Assembly (NCBI RefSeq): GCF_014256275.1 | Contig: NZ_JACCFE010000002.1 | Location: 2,852,001 to 2,916,000 of the forward strand | DNA from: Rhodococcus sp. 4CII | GTDB taxonomy: Bacteria > Actinomycetota > Actinomycetes > Mycobacteriales > Mycobacteriaceae | DNA: 64,000 nt | Direction of reading: 5' to 3' | In this document: one piece after another, positions 26,802 to 35,419 of the stretch | Position numbering within the stretch: the stretch's first letter is position 1 | Layout: every line of letters begins with the position of its first letter | Program-made: the position numbers and the translations under genes | The notes under the pieces: generated by a model | Seen by the model: only the letters and a program-made list of their open reading frames with translations | Databases searched by the model: none | What the model was told of the DNA's origin: nothing

Positions 26802-27479
26802 CTACGACGACAGCGTCTTCTGATCGGCGCGCAGCCGCTGGACGGCGTCGTCCAGGTGCTCGGCGAGCAGTTTCTGCACCTCTCCAGCTGTACCCGTGCG
26901 AATCGCCTCACGCAGCGTTTTGTGTTCCTGCGCCTGCTCGCGGATGTCGTCATAGGTGGTCTGCAACGCACCCAGGCACATCCGGGTCTCGATCAGCAGC
27001 GTCCGCGCCGCGCGAATGAGCCGTGGGCTCTCCGCGCTCTCCACCAGGATCTGGTGGAACTGCTGGTCGGCGTCCGAGACGGCGGCGGCGTCGCCGCGAT
27101 CGGCCGCGGCCTGCATGACGAGCACGACGGGTTCGAGCGCGAGGTACGTGGCTTCCCGCCGTCCGTCGTCGAGGATCATCTCGAGGGCACCGCGCTCGAT
27201 GACCGACCGGCTGCGGTAGACGTCGACGACGTCGTCGAGGGTCAGCTCCGTCACGAAGATACCGCGGTGACGAATGCTGTGCAGGATGCCCTCGGACACG
27301 AGCCGCTGCATGGCTTCGCGCAGCGGCCCGCGCGAGACCTGGAAGTGCGCGGCCAGTTCCGCCTCGCCCAGCTGTGCACCCGGTTCGAGCGCACCCTTCA
27401 TGATGGCGACCCGCAGGCGGTCCGCGATGAATTCGGCAGTCGATTGACGACTGACGGGTTCCAGGTCAGTCAGAGCCAT
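26802..27479 (-). CDS. GntR-family (FCD) transcriptional regulator
   Basis: A 225-residue FadR-type regulator. The N-terminal winged helix (about residues 13-75) contains the GntR pattern LRVAIMKGALEPGAQLGEAELA and the recognition helix SRGPLREAMQRLVSEGIL. The C-terminal all-helical FCD domain (about 90-215) has the Asp/His metal-site spacing (DADQQFHQ, later EHKTLREAI). ATG 27479 overlaps the preceding racemase-like gene by 14 bases. It most likely binds the CAGATTGT-N2-ACAATC palindromes at 29023 and 47073, which fit the TnGT-Nx-ACnA FadR rule. The ligand is probably a carboxylic acid of the pathway. Confidence 0.9.
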   Translation of the reverse strand: MALTDLEPVSRQSTAEFIADRLRVAIMKGALEPGAQLGEAELAAHFQVSRGPLREAMQRLVSEGILHSIRHRGIFVTELTLDDVVDVYRSRSVIERGALEMILDDGRREATYLALEPVVLVMQAAADRGDAAAVSDADQQFHQILVESAESPRLIRAARTLLIETRMCLGALQTTYDDIREQAQEHKTLREAIRTGTAGEVQKLLAEHLDDAVQRLRADQKTLSS

Positions 27480-28206
27480 GACTGTGGCCTTTCTCGAACA
27501 GAATTCCCAACGACGGTTGCACCGCCGTGTGGCCCGCAAGACGCAGGCCTTCCCAGATGGTGACCTGGTTTGCCGTGAGTACCGGCTTGCCGAGGCGCTG
27601 CTCGAGAGTACTCAGCGCCCCCAGCGTCCTCATCGCAGTGTCGGGGATGAGCAGGGCCTCGGCGTCGGGGTGGTCGTTCTCCACGGCGAGTTCCACGACG
27701 CGTTCCGGGGTGAGCCGGCCCACCTCGGCGGCGGTGTCGATACCCGCGCTCGACATCGACAGCACCTCGATGCCGGCGGCGGCGAGGAATTCGACGAACA
27801 GCGTGGCGACGTCCTCCGGGTAGCTCGCGGCCACGGCCACCCGGGTAATCCCCAGGGCGTGCAGGGCGTTGACGAACGCGAAGCTGGTGCTGGACGTGGG
27901 CACACCCGTGGCCGCGGCGAGGGTCTCGGCCTGCTGCTTCGCACCGTCGGGTCCGTAGACGAAGCTGCCCGACGTGCACGCCCACACGACCGCGTCCGGC
28001 TTCTCGTCGGCGAGGAGCGCGGCCCCGCCCGCCAGCTTCTCGGGGCTTCCGAGGTCCAGCAGTTCGGGCACGGCGTGCAGGTCGGTGCCGTAGATGTGCA
28101 CGACCGGCAGATCCACTCCGAGCATCTCCGCGGCGAAGGGGTAGTCGTCCTCCGCGGCGTGATCGGGGTAGATGAAACCCACAGTGGGCGTCGGCGTGCT
28201 GGTCAT
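27466..28206 (-). CDS. Maleate isomerase/Asp-Glu racemase-family protein with one catalytic Cys
   Basis: A 246-residue member of the family that includes maleate cis-trans isomerase, arylmalonate decarboxylase and EutA. The first active-site motif, WACTSGSF, gives Cys77. At the second site, where relatives have a Cys, this protein has Asp189 (IPDTAMRTL). Loss of one of the two Cys implies an altered reaction (one-sided proton transfer, decarboxylation or lyase activity). GAGGAG precedes the ATG. It lies 32 bp after its paralogue and overlaps the GntR gene, so all are one operon. Confidence 0.82.
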   Translation of the reverse strand: MTSTPTPTVGFIYPDHAAEDDYPFAAEMLGVDLPVVHIYGTDLHAVPELLDLGSPEKLAGGAALLADEKPDAVVWACTSGSFVYGPDGAKQQAETLAAATGVPTSSTSFAFVNALHALGITRVAVAASYPEDVATLFVEFLAAAGIEVLSMSSAGIDTAAEVGRLTPERVVELAVENDHPDAEALLIPDTAMRTLGALSTLEQRLGKPVLTANQVTIWEGLRLAGHTAVQPSLGILFEKGHSHGSD

Positions 28207-28238
28207 GCTTTCTCCTCTTTCCGTCGTGCGGATTGCTG

Positions 28239-28982
28239 TCAGAACACGTTGCGGAGCCATTTGCCGGGTCCCGTCATGGGTAGCTTCATCCGGCCGAGAC
28301 AGGCCCAGATCGTGAGCTGGTTGGCCGTGAGGACCGGTTTGCCGAGTTCGCGTTCGAGTGGGGCGATCACGTCGTAGGTCGGCAGGTTCGTACAGCTCAC
28401 GAAGATCGCCTCCGATCGGGGGTCGTCGGCGGCGATGATCCGCTCGGCGATCGTGCGGTAGTTGACCTTCCAGATGCCGCCGCCGAGGCCGAGATGGTCG
28501 GAGCGCACCACCTCGGCGCCGGCCTCGTTCAGGAACGCGTGCAGCCGTTCGGTCAGCGGGGCGTCGTAGGGCGTGATCACCGACAGCCTGCTCAGCTCGA
28601 GGTGCTCGATCGCCTCCACCAGCGCGCCGGACGTGGTGACCGCGTGCTGGGCGCCGGCCTCGCAGATCGCGTCGCACAGGGTGCGCTCGTATTCGAGACC
28701 CTTGATGAAACTCCCGGACGTGCACAGATAGGCCACGACCTCGGGCTCCACGTGCAGGACGTCGCGTGTGGCAGCCATGAGGTGTCTTCGCTCGGACACG
28801 AGTTCGGCCATCTCCAGACTGACGGGCACGGGTTCGTAGGGCGTGCGCGCCAGGTGCAGGCTCACCTCGAGGGGAGCCCAACGCCACAACTCTCGTTCGA
28901 GCGCCAGGTCGAACGGGGCGATTACGCCGATCCCCCGTTGCGCGATCGGGCCCTCGAATTCCGGAATGTTCAGTTCCAACAC
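28239..28982 (-). CDS. Maleate isomerase/Asp-Glu racemase-family protein with two Cys
   Basis: A 247-residue paralogue of the next gene. Both active-site cysteines are present: Cys87 in LCTSGSF and Cys197 in VSCTNLPTYD, as in maleate isomerase and true racemases, where the pair moves protons or adds to the double bond. The shared tail GKPVLTANQLTIW matches the paralogue almost exactly. It is first in the operon, starting at GTG 28982, 41 bp from the GntR palindrome. Substrate candidates are maleate-type diacids or 2-substituted acids; none can be fixed from sequence. Confidence 0.85.
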   Translation of the reverse strand: MLELNIPEFEGPIAQRGIGVIAPFDLALERELWRWAPLEVSLHLARTPYEPVPVSLEMAELVSERRHLMAATRDVLHVEPEVVAYLCTSGSFIKGLEYERTLCDAICEAGAQHAVTTSGALVEAIEHLELSRLSVITPYDAPLTERLHAFLNEAGAEVVRSDHLGLGGGIWKVNYRTIAERIIAADDPRSEAIFVSCTNLPTYDVIAPLERELGKPVLTANQLTIWACLGRMKLPMTGPGKWLRNVF

Positions 28983-29020
28983 CAGGCCTCACCTTCGTTG
29001 CGGCCGCGCCCGAGCATTAT

Positions 29021-29036
29021 CAGATTGTTGACAATC
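29021..29036. promoter_or_regulatory. GntR operator palindrome, copy 1
   Basis: CAGATTGT-TG-ACAATC, an inverted repeat with a 2-nt centre, lies in the 80-bp gap between the divergent racemase and hydroxyacid dehydrogenase starts. It fits the FadR-subfamily pattern TnGT-N-ACnA and recurs at 47073-47090. Confidence 0.75.
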
Positions 29037-29062
29037 ATACGAGTTACTCATACGGTGTCAAC

Positions 29063-30037
29063 GTGAGTCGGAACCCGATCGTCGCGGTGCTACATGCCCA
29101 CGTCCTGCCGAGCGACGAACTCATGGCACCGGTCGCGTCCCGTGCCGAAGTTCGCTACACCGACAAGGCGGGTTTGAGTGCTGCCCTGGACGGCGCGGAC
29201 GTCCTCTTCCTCTACGACTTCCTGACCGATGCGGTGCCGGGAGCCTGGCACGCGGCCGACTCCCTGCAGTGGCTGCACATCGCCGCCGCCGGCGTCGACC
29301 CCGTGATGTTTCCCGAGGCCCGCGACAGCGACGTCACGATCACCAACTCCCGTGGCGTGTTCGACGGGGCGATCGCGGAGTACGTCCTCGCGCAGGTGCT
29401 CTCCTTCGCGAAGGATCTGCCGGGTTCGCTCCGCCTGCAGCGGTCCCACACGTGGCAGCATCGCGAGTCCGAGCGGATCGCGGGCCGGACCGTCCTCGTC
29501 GTCGGTACCGGACCCATCGGTCGCGCCGTCGCCCGTCTCCTGCGGGCCGCGGGAATGCAGGTCAGCGGCTCGGGTCGGACCGCACGGGACGCCGACCCCG
29601 ACTTCGGAACGGTCACCGCAGCGGAAGACCTCCCTTCCGCGCTCGCCGTCGCCGACTACGTGATCGCGGTGGCACCGCTCACCGACCAGACGCGGCACAT
29701 GTTCCGCGACTCGACGTTCGCCGCGATGAAGCCGGGCGCACGGTTCGTCAACGTGGGTCGTGGTGAACTCGTCCGCACCGACGACCTCGTGGCCGCTCTG
29801 CGAGCGGGGACGATCGCCGGCGCCGCACTCGACGTGGTCGACGCCGAACCGCTCGCCACAGGCCATCCGCTCTGGGACATGCCGAATGTCTCGATCACGC
29901 CCCACAATTCGGGCGATTTCGCCGGTTGGCGAGATGCCCTCGTTACAGTTTTCACCGACAATTTCGAACGCTGGGTAGCGGGGTACCCGCTGGAGAACGT
30001 AGTAGACAAACACCTCGGGTACGTACCGAGCCGTTGA
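29063..30037 (+). CDS. D-isomer-specific 2-hydroxyacid dehydrogenase
   Basis: A 324-residue NAD(P)-dependent dehydrogenase. The Rossmann motif is GTGPIGRAVARLL (about residues 148-160). Catalytic Arg is in VGRGELV, Glu in DVVDAEPL and His in ITPHNSG. It interconverts D-2-hydroxy acids and 2-oxo acids. GTG 29063 is the start. It shares its promoter region and the GntR palindrome with the racemase operon and is followed by the amidase after 36 bp, so it belongs to the same regulated pathway. Confidence 0.9.
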   Translation: MSRNPIVAVLHAHVLPSDELMAPVASRAEVRYTDKAGLSAALDGADVLFLYDFLTDAVPGAWHAADSLQWLHIAAAGVDPVMFPEARDSDVTITNSRGVFDGAIAEYVLAQVLSFAKDLPGSLRLQRSHTWQHRESERIAGRTVLVVGTGPIGRAVARLLRAAGMQVSGSGRTARDADPDFGTVTAAEDLPSALAVADYVIAVAPLTDQTRHMFRDSTFAAMKPGARFVNVGRGELVRTDDLVAALRAGTIAGAALDVVDAEPLATGHPLWDMPNVSITPHNSGDFAGWRDALVTVFTDNFERWVAGYPLENVVDKHLGYVPSR

Positions 30038-30073
30038 CGACAGGGCCCGAACGTCCAGGCTGAAGGAGTTCTC

Positions 30074-31444
30074 ATGAATCCCACCGACATGACCGCCGTC
30101 GAACTGGTCACGGCCTACTCGTCCGGAGAGTTGTCGCCGGTGGAAGCGACGCAGGCGATTCTCGACGCCATCGACGAACGGGATCGTGTCATCAACTCCT
30201 ACTGCCTCGTCGACGGGGAGCGGGCGCTCGCGCAGGCACGGAAGTCCGAGGAGCGCTGGAACACCGGGTACTCCAAGGGTCTGCTCGACGGCGTCCCCAT
30301 CTCGATCAAGGACGTCTTCCTCACCGACGGCTGGCCCACGCTCCGCGGGTCGCAGGCCATCGACGAGAACCAGCCGTGGGACGTCGACAGTCCCGTCGCC
30401 GCCCGGCTCCGCGAGGACGGCATGGTGTTCCTCGGCAAGACCACCACCCCCGAGATCGCGTGGAAGGCCGTCACCGACAGCGCCCTGTGCGGCATCACCC
30501 GCAACCCCATTGACGCCACGAAGACGGCGGGTGGGTCCTCGGGTGGCAGCGCCGCGGCGGTCGCGGCCGGCCTCGGCCCGTGCTCCGTCGGCACCGACGG
30601 CGGCGGCAGCGTGCGGATTCCCGCCTCGTTCTGCGGCGTCGTCGGGTTCAAACCCACCCACGGTCGCATTCCCCTGTTCCCGGCGAGTCCGTTCGGACCG
30701 CTGGCCCACGCCGGTCCCCTCACCCGCACCGTCGAGGACGCGGCGCTGCTGATGGACATCATGTCGCTGCCCGACCCGCGCGACCCGACGTCCCTCGCCC
30801 CGTTCCCGACCACCTTCCGCGGCGAGATCGGCCGCGACGTCGTCGGACTCGGAGTTGCCTACTCCCCGACGCTCGGCTATGTGACGGTCGACCCGGAGGT
30901 CCGGGCGATCGTCGACCGAGCCGTGCAGGCCATCGACGCCGCAGGGCTGCCGGTCACCGCCGCCGACCCCGGCTTCAGCGACCCGATCGACGCCTTCGAA
31001 CTGCTGTGGGCGGCCGGGGCGGCGGCGATGCTGAAGAACTTCCCGGACGGGGCACGCGACAAGGTCGACCCGGGTCTCGGCAAGGTCTGGGAACGGGGCG
31101 AGAAGTTCAGCGCGGTCGAATATCTCGACGCTCGCGCGGTCGCCGCGGACATCGGCATCACGATGGGCAAATTCCATCTGACGCACAACGTCCTGCTCAC
31201 ACCCACCGTCCCCATCCCGGCTTTCGAGGCAGGCTACGACGTTCCGCCGGGCAGCGATTTCACCAGCTGGCCGCAGTGGACACCGTTCACCTACCCGTTC
31301 AACCTCACGCAGCAGCCGGCCATCAGCATCCCCGTCGGCCGGACCGCGGCGGGTCTGCCGGTCGGCTTGCAGATCACCGGGCCCCGGCACTCCGACGACC
31401 TGGTTCTCGCGGTGGCGAGATACGCCGAACACGTCCTGGGGTAG
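30074..31444 (+). CDS. Amidase-signature family amidase
   Basis: A 456-residue amidase. The signature core GGSSGGSAAAVAAGLGP (about residues 155-171) supplies the Ser-cisSer part, and the Lys of the Ser-Ser-Lys triad is in PISIKDVF (about 78). The DGGGSVRIPASFCGVVGFKP segment supplies the nucleophile Ser. It hydrolyses a carboxamide to acid and ammonia in the cytosol. GAAGGAG precedes the ATG. It forms an operon with the hydroxyacid dehydrogenase under the GntR palindrome. The amide substrate is unknown. Confidence 0.92.
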   Translation: MNPTDMTAVELVTAYSSGELSPVEATQAILDAIDERDRVINSYCLVDGERALAQARKSEERWNTGYSKGLLDGVPISIKDVFLTDGWPTLRGSQAIDENQPWDVDSPVAARLREDGMVFLGKTTTPEIAWKAVTDSALCGITRNPIDATKTAGGSSGGSAAAVAAGLGPCSVGTDGGGSVRIPASFCGVVGFKPTHGRIPLFPASPFGPLAHAGPLTRTVEDAALLMDIMSLPDPRDPTSLAPFPTTFRGEIGRDVVGLGVAYSPTLGYVTVDPEVRAIVDRAVQAIDAAGLPVTAADPGFSDPIDAFELLWAAGAAAMLKNFPDGARDKVDPGLGKVWERGEKFSAVEYLDARAVAADIGITMGKFHLTHNVLLTPTVPIPAFEAGYDVPPGSDFTSWPQWTPFTYPFNLTQQPAISIPVGRTAAGLPVGLQITGPRHSDDLVLAVARYAEHVLG

Positions 31445-31587
31445 GTCGGCGAAAAGCACCCGATCCGGGCTGCATCCGAGGATCATGAAGAGAAGGCCCG
31501 GTGCCGTGCGAATCGTGAGCTGTGCTGTCCGGGCAATTGTTGCCCGACAGAGATTTTCGGGGTCGGGGAGGAGCCCGGGGAGAGCAC

Positions 31588-33078
31588 ATGACAGCGACGC
31601 CGGTGTCCGGGGACCCGCCGCATTCGCGGCCGGGCGAGGATCAGCTGGCCCCGGGCATGCTCGTCGCCGCCCGCTACCGGCTTCTCGGACGTTTCGCCGG
31701 CCCGGACTGGGTGCAGTGGTGGCACGCTCACGACGTCGAATTGTGCCGGGACGTCTCGCTGAGCCTCGTCGACTCGGCGCACCTCCACACCACCGACAGC
31801 GGCGCGGACCCGCTGGCACGGTTCTTCCGGAACACCACCGGAACCAGCTTCAGTCACGAGGGGCGGATCGCCCAGGTGTACGACATCGCCGCGGTCGGCG
31901 ACCGGATCGCGGTGGTCGCGGAGTGGACGCCCGGGTGGCGGGTCGCGGATCTCGCGCGCACGGTTCCGCGTCCGCTGGATGCGGCGCGCACCGTGCGGTA
32001 CCTCGCCGCCGCGACCGCCGACGCACACCATCACGGTGCCCGTATCGCGCTCGACCATCCCAACCGCGTTCGGATCTCGTGGGAGGGAATCGCCGTTCTC
32101 GCCTTCCCCGCCACGCTGGCCGACGGGAGCAGAGCCGACGATGTCGCCGGACTGGGCGCACTGCTGTACGCCCTGCTGCTCGGGACGTGGCCGCTGTCCT
32201 CGCCCGGCGCCACCCCGGCCGTCGGACTGCCCGCGGCCGCCCGCCGGGGCGACGGCTCCGTCGTCGCGCCGCACCGGGTGCGCCCGGCCATTCCGCGCGC
32301 GCTGTCCGACGTGGCCATGAACGCGCTCACCCTCGAACCCGGCGCGGACACCGCGCAAGCGGTCGTCGACGCCCTCGACCGGATCTTGTCGGACGCACGG
32401 GCCCGTGCGGGTTCCGCATTCGCCGACGCCGCGGCGCGCGCTCACCCGAAGCGCGGCGACCGTGCCGCGCGTGCCGCGGCACCGCTACCCACGATGAGCC
32501 GGGCGCTCGCACTGATCGTTGCCCTCGGCGCGGGCGCGTGGGCGATCGGCACGTCGTTCACCGCCTCGGACGCTCCCCCGGCCGCCGTCGCGGACAGCAT
32601 CCGCAGCCAGACCGCATCGGTTCCGGAAGTCTTCCCCGCACCACTCGTTCCGTCGTCCGCGGCCGTGTACTCCCCGCTGCGGTTTCCCGACAACGGGGCC
32701 ACCGCGTCCCTCGCCGTCGACGACGACCCCACGACGTCCTGGTCGACCGACCGCTACCCGCAGCAACTGCCGGCGTCGAAGTCCGGAGTGGGCCTGATCG
32801 TCTCGTTCCCCGGACCCGTCGATCTCCGGGAAGTCCGGATCGACTCCCCGACACCGGGCACGACGGTGGAGATCCGGACCGCTCCCGTCGCATGGGCGAA
32901 CATCGACCACACCGAGGTGATCGCCTCGGCCACGCTCGGCGCCGGGGTCACCCAGATCGTGGCCCGACCGCCGGCACCCACCGACCGGGTCCTCGTCTGG
33001 ATCTCGGGGCTGTCGGCCGGCGAGACCGGCTACCAGTCGCGCCTGTCGGAGATCGAGTTCCTGGGTAGCACCCTATGA
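31588..33078 (+). CDS. MurJ-type pseudokinase with membrane helix and discoidin-like domain, stand-alone
   Basis: A 496-residue protein. Residues 20-280 form a degenerate kinase-like domain (GMLVAARYRLLGRFAG, WQWWHAHD, IALDHPNRVRIS, then DDVAGLGALLYALLLGTWPL) without catalytic HRD/DFG residues. One membrane helix lies at about 305-325. The extracellular part ends in a discoidin-like jelly roll (AVDDDPTTSWSTDRYP, VGLIVSFPGPV, VEIRTAPVAW, VLVWISGL). The same order occurs at the C-terminus of mycobacterial MviN/MurJ, where the pseudokinase recruits FhaA. Here the fourteen-helix flippase part is missing. ATG 31588 has GGGGAGAG upstream. It overlaps a DUF202 gene. Confidence 0.82.
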   Translation: MTATPVSGDPPHSRPGEDQLAPGMLVAARYRLLGRFAGPDWVQWWHAHDVELCRDVSLSLVDSAHLHTTDSGADPLARFFRNTTGTSFSHEGRIAQVYDIAAVGDRIAVVAEWTPGWRVADLARTVPRPLDAARTVRYLAAATADAHHHGARIALDHPNRVRISWEGIAVLAFPATLADGSRADDVAGLGALLYALLLGTWPLSSPGATPAVGLPAAARRGDGSVVAPHRVRPAIPRALSDVAMNALTLEPGADTAQAVVDALDRILSDARARAGSAFADAAARAHPKRGDRAARAAAPLPTMSRALALIVALGAGAWAIGTSFTASDAPPAAVADSIRSQTASVPEVFPAPLVPSSAAVYSPLRFPDNGATASLAVDDDPTTSWSTDRYPQQLPASKSGVGLIVSFPGPVDLREVRIDSPTPGTTVEIRTAPVAWANIDHTEVIASATLGAGVTQIVARPPAPTDRVLVWISGLSAGETGYQSRLSEIEFLGSTL

Positions 33079-33422
33079 GCCGCAACATGTTCGGACCCAC
33101 CCAGCCGAACACCGGTAGCACCGCGCGCGACCATCTCGCGAACGAGCGAACCTACCTCGCCTGGCATCGCACCGGGATCAGTGTCGCCGCACTCGGTGTG
33201 GCGGTGGCGAAGTTCGCACCGCATCGCGGCGACCACGCCATCGCCGCCGGATTCATCCTGCTCGCCGCCGGACTGCTGGTCTCCGCATACGGCACGGTCC
33301 GCTACCGGGTCATCAGCAAGCAGATCGAGTCCGGGGTATTCGCTCCGGCGACGTTCGCCGCCGTCGTCACGTCCAGCGTCGTGACCGTGCTCGCGCTGCT
33401 CGCGGTGGTGGTTCTACTCTGA
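33075..33422 (+). CDS. DUF202 (YidH-like) membrane protein
   Basis: A 115-residue protein with three hydrophobic helices (about residues 36-55, 57-75 and 90-113). The family signature ANERTYLAWHRTGIS precedes helix 1, the hallmark of DUF202. Function is unknown; plasma-membrane location is clear. Its ATG overlaps the stop of the pseudokinase gene (ATGA), so the two proteins are made together and may form a complex. It is convergent with the HAD gene. Confidence 0.88.
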   Translation: MSRNMFGPTQPNTGSTARDHLANERTYLAWHRTGISVAALGVAVAKFAPHRGDHAIAAGFILLAAGLLVSAYGTVRYRVISKQIESGVFAPATFAAVVTSSVVTVLALLAVVVLL

Positions 33423-33550
33423 CCCGGGCCCACTGCGCGTAGGCGGCCGCGTCCTCGTGGGCGACATGGACCACGGGAGGCTGTTCGCGACCGGTGACCG
33501 TCGACGCGGGGCCGGCGGGACGCTTCCACGACGCCTTCCCTTCTGCCTGA

Positions 33551-34489
33551 TCAGGTGTCCGCCGGCGGGAAGACGCTTGTCCAATCGTCCTTCATGCTCA
33601 CCACGGTCCAGTCCCTTTCCCGGGCCTGATCGAGGGCCTGTTCGGCGCCCGCCACATAGTCGAATTCGCGATCGGCGTCGTCGTGCAGGATCAGCATCCG
33701 AAGCGACGGGCGGCCGGGGAGCCCGGAGAACGCCAGCATCGGCAGGTCGCCGTTGGAGTTGCCTGCCGACAGGATCGGCCGCCGCCCGATCCTGCTCCAG
33801 ATCCGGACCGGCTTCTCCGGTCCGTCGTCGAAGAAGTCCATCGCGGCCTTGTAGAGCAGTTCCGTCTCGTCCGTCCCCTCACGGTACGAGAGGCCGAGGG
33901 CGCTGCCGATGATGCGTTCCGGCGGAATCCCGTAGAGCCGTCCGGCGACCGGGCGCATGAAGTCCCGATCACCACCGGACGCGATGTAGACGGCGAATCC
34001 GTTCGCCTCGAGATAGCGAAGCAACTCGACCATCGGCGCGTATCCGCAGCCGTAGTACGGGCGGCCCAGCGTCGGGTGGTCGGCGCCGTCGAAGAAGGCC
34101 CGGACCCGAGCGTCGTAATTCTCGACGCTGACCGAGTCGAACGCCGCGGTGATCGCGCCCATCAACAGTTTCAGATCGCCGTCGTCGCCGTGGTAGTGCT
34201 TGACCATCGCGGCCCCGAGCCACTTCAGGTCGTGCTCGTGGGCCGCCTTCCACGGTTGCTTCTGCTGCAGTGCCGGATCGCTCTCGGCCATCTCCGCCAG
34301 ACGCCGGACGGTGAAGTCGAGCTGAATGGGCATCGGCTTCTCACACCACAACGTGCCGTCGTTGTCGAACACGGCCACCCGGTCTGCCGGCTCGACGAAG
34401 TCCGGCCCTCCCGGGTCCGTCACCCGTGCGACGAAATCCTCGATCGCCGACTGCGTCGACCCGTCCGCCCAGGAACCACCCAGCCCCAT
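33551..34489 (-). CDS. HAD-superfamily hydrolase (phosphoserine-phosphatase-like)
   Basis: A 312-residue HAD protein. Motif I is FDNDGTLW (about residue 42), with two Asp as nucleophile and acid. A Ser/Gly-rich motif II is YIASGGDRDFM, and motif IV is GNSNGDLPML. A long helical cap follows motif I. The expected reaction is phosphoester hydrolysis; the substrate is unknown. It starts 5 bp after a 24-codon reading frame that has the stronger ribosome-binding site, so expression may depend on translational coupling. Confidence 0.85.
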   Translation of the reverse strand: MGLGGSWADGSTQSAIEDFVARVTDPGGPDFVEPADRVAVFDNDGTLWCEKPMPIQLDFTVRRLAEMAESDPALQQKQPWKAAHEHDLKWLGAAMVKHYHGDDGDLKLLMGAITAAFDSVSVENYDARVRAFFDGADHPTLGRPYYGCGYAPMVELLRYLEANGFAVYIASGGDRDFMRPVAGRLYGIPPERIIGSALGLSYREGTDETELLYKAAMDFFDDGPEKPVRIWSRIGRRPILSAGNSNGDLPMLAFSGLPGRPSLRMLILHDDADREFDYVAGAEQALDQARERDWTVVSMKDDWTSVFPPADT

Positions 34490-34494
34490 GACGG

Positions 34495-34569
34495 TCAGTC
34501 CTTCGCCAGGAAGGCGTGCAACTTCGCCACCGCGTGGTCGACCAGGATGTTGGGTTGTGGGTCCGTCAT
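34495..34569 (-). CDS. Possible 24-residue upstream peptide of the HAD gene
   Basis: ATG 34569 follows a strong GAGGAGA ribosome-binding site and opens 24 codons (MTDPQPNILVDHAVAKLHAF, then LAKD) ending 5 bp before the HAD start. It may be a leader peptide giving coupled translation, or the stub of a lost gene. The HAD gene itself has only AAGGA within the stub. No homologue is recognised. Confidence 0.4.
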   Translation of the reverse strand: MTDPQPNILVDHAVAKLHAFLAKD

Positions 34570-34714
34570 CTGACTCTCCTCGCATCGTCGGAAGAAAGCG
34601 ATTCCCGGCGACGCCAAAACCCGTGCGCCATCGCAATCGCAGTCCTGACGTTGCTCGCGGCGCATCGACGCCACATCACCCGTACGGGGTGAGAACCCCG
34701 CGCCGTGAGCCGGG

Positions 34715-35368
34715 TCAGTCCGGCGGGAGGGACGGCGGCCGATCCACCACGAGGATGTACACACTGATCACCAGCACCCACGCGGGGAAGACCAGCGCCA
34801 CCCAGAGGCTGAAACTGACAACCACCAGCAGGGTGAACGACAACAGGTAGGTGGCGACGGCGAGCCATCTCGGCATCAGTCCGGTGCGCAGCCAGATGGT
34901 TCCCAGCGAGATCATGAACACTCCGGCCATGCGAACGCCGTAGACGTTGTTCACATGCAACATCACCTCGCGCCCGAAGTAGACGAGGTCGTTCTGCGGA
35001 ACCGTGGAGAGCCGGGAAATGGCGAGCATGCCGCCGGCGAGTGCCATCGACATGAACGTCATCGCGAGGAACAGCAGCCCACTGCCGAGGAAGACGGTCG
35101 AGAAGAAGCGGTCTTCGAGGTCCCCGAGCCGGTCGCGGATGACGCCGATGAACCACAGGAACGCGATGCCCGCGAAGGGCGCGAGGAGCAGGGCCGTCGT
35201 GATCTGCCGCTGGTGGCTCACCCACGGGTCGCCCGGTGCACCCGGCAGCGCGGTGCGCAGCAGGACGATGCTGGAGGCGAACAGCACGCCGAAGACGACA
35301 CCGGCGACGGCCGCGGCCCGTGGCGTGCGCAGCCGATGGAATTCGGCGTCGCCTCGCATCTCGGCCAT
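34715..35368 (-). CDS. Hypothetical integral membrane protein
   Basis: A 217-residue protein with about six hydrophobic helices (VAGVVFGVLFASSIVLL, ITTALLLAPFAGIAFLWFI, VFLGSGLLFLAMTFMSMAL, VFMISLGTIWL, WLAVATYLLSFTLL, LWVALVFPAWVLVISVYIL). Charged residues cluster in loops; no metal or catalytic motif is seen. I recognise no functional family; it is of the kind annotated only as conserved membrane protein in rhodococci. It is a single-gene unit between the HAD and Rrf2 genes on the same strand. Confidence 0.8.
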   Translation of the reverse strand: MAEMRGDAEFHRLRTPRAAAVAGVVFGVLFASSIVLLRTALPGAPGDPWVSHQRQITTALLLAPFAGIAFLWFIGVIRDRLGDLEDRFFSTVFLGSGLLFLAMTFMSMALAGGMLAISRLSTVPQNDLVYFGREVMLHVNNVYGVRMAGVFMISLGTIWLRTGLMPRWLAVATYLLSFTLLVVVSFSLWVALVFPAWVLVISVYILVVDRPPSLPPD

Positions 35369-35419
35369 GGGTCCAGTCTTCGCCGAGGTCGAGCGTCAGG
35401 GCAACCGCGGCCCTCGGTT

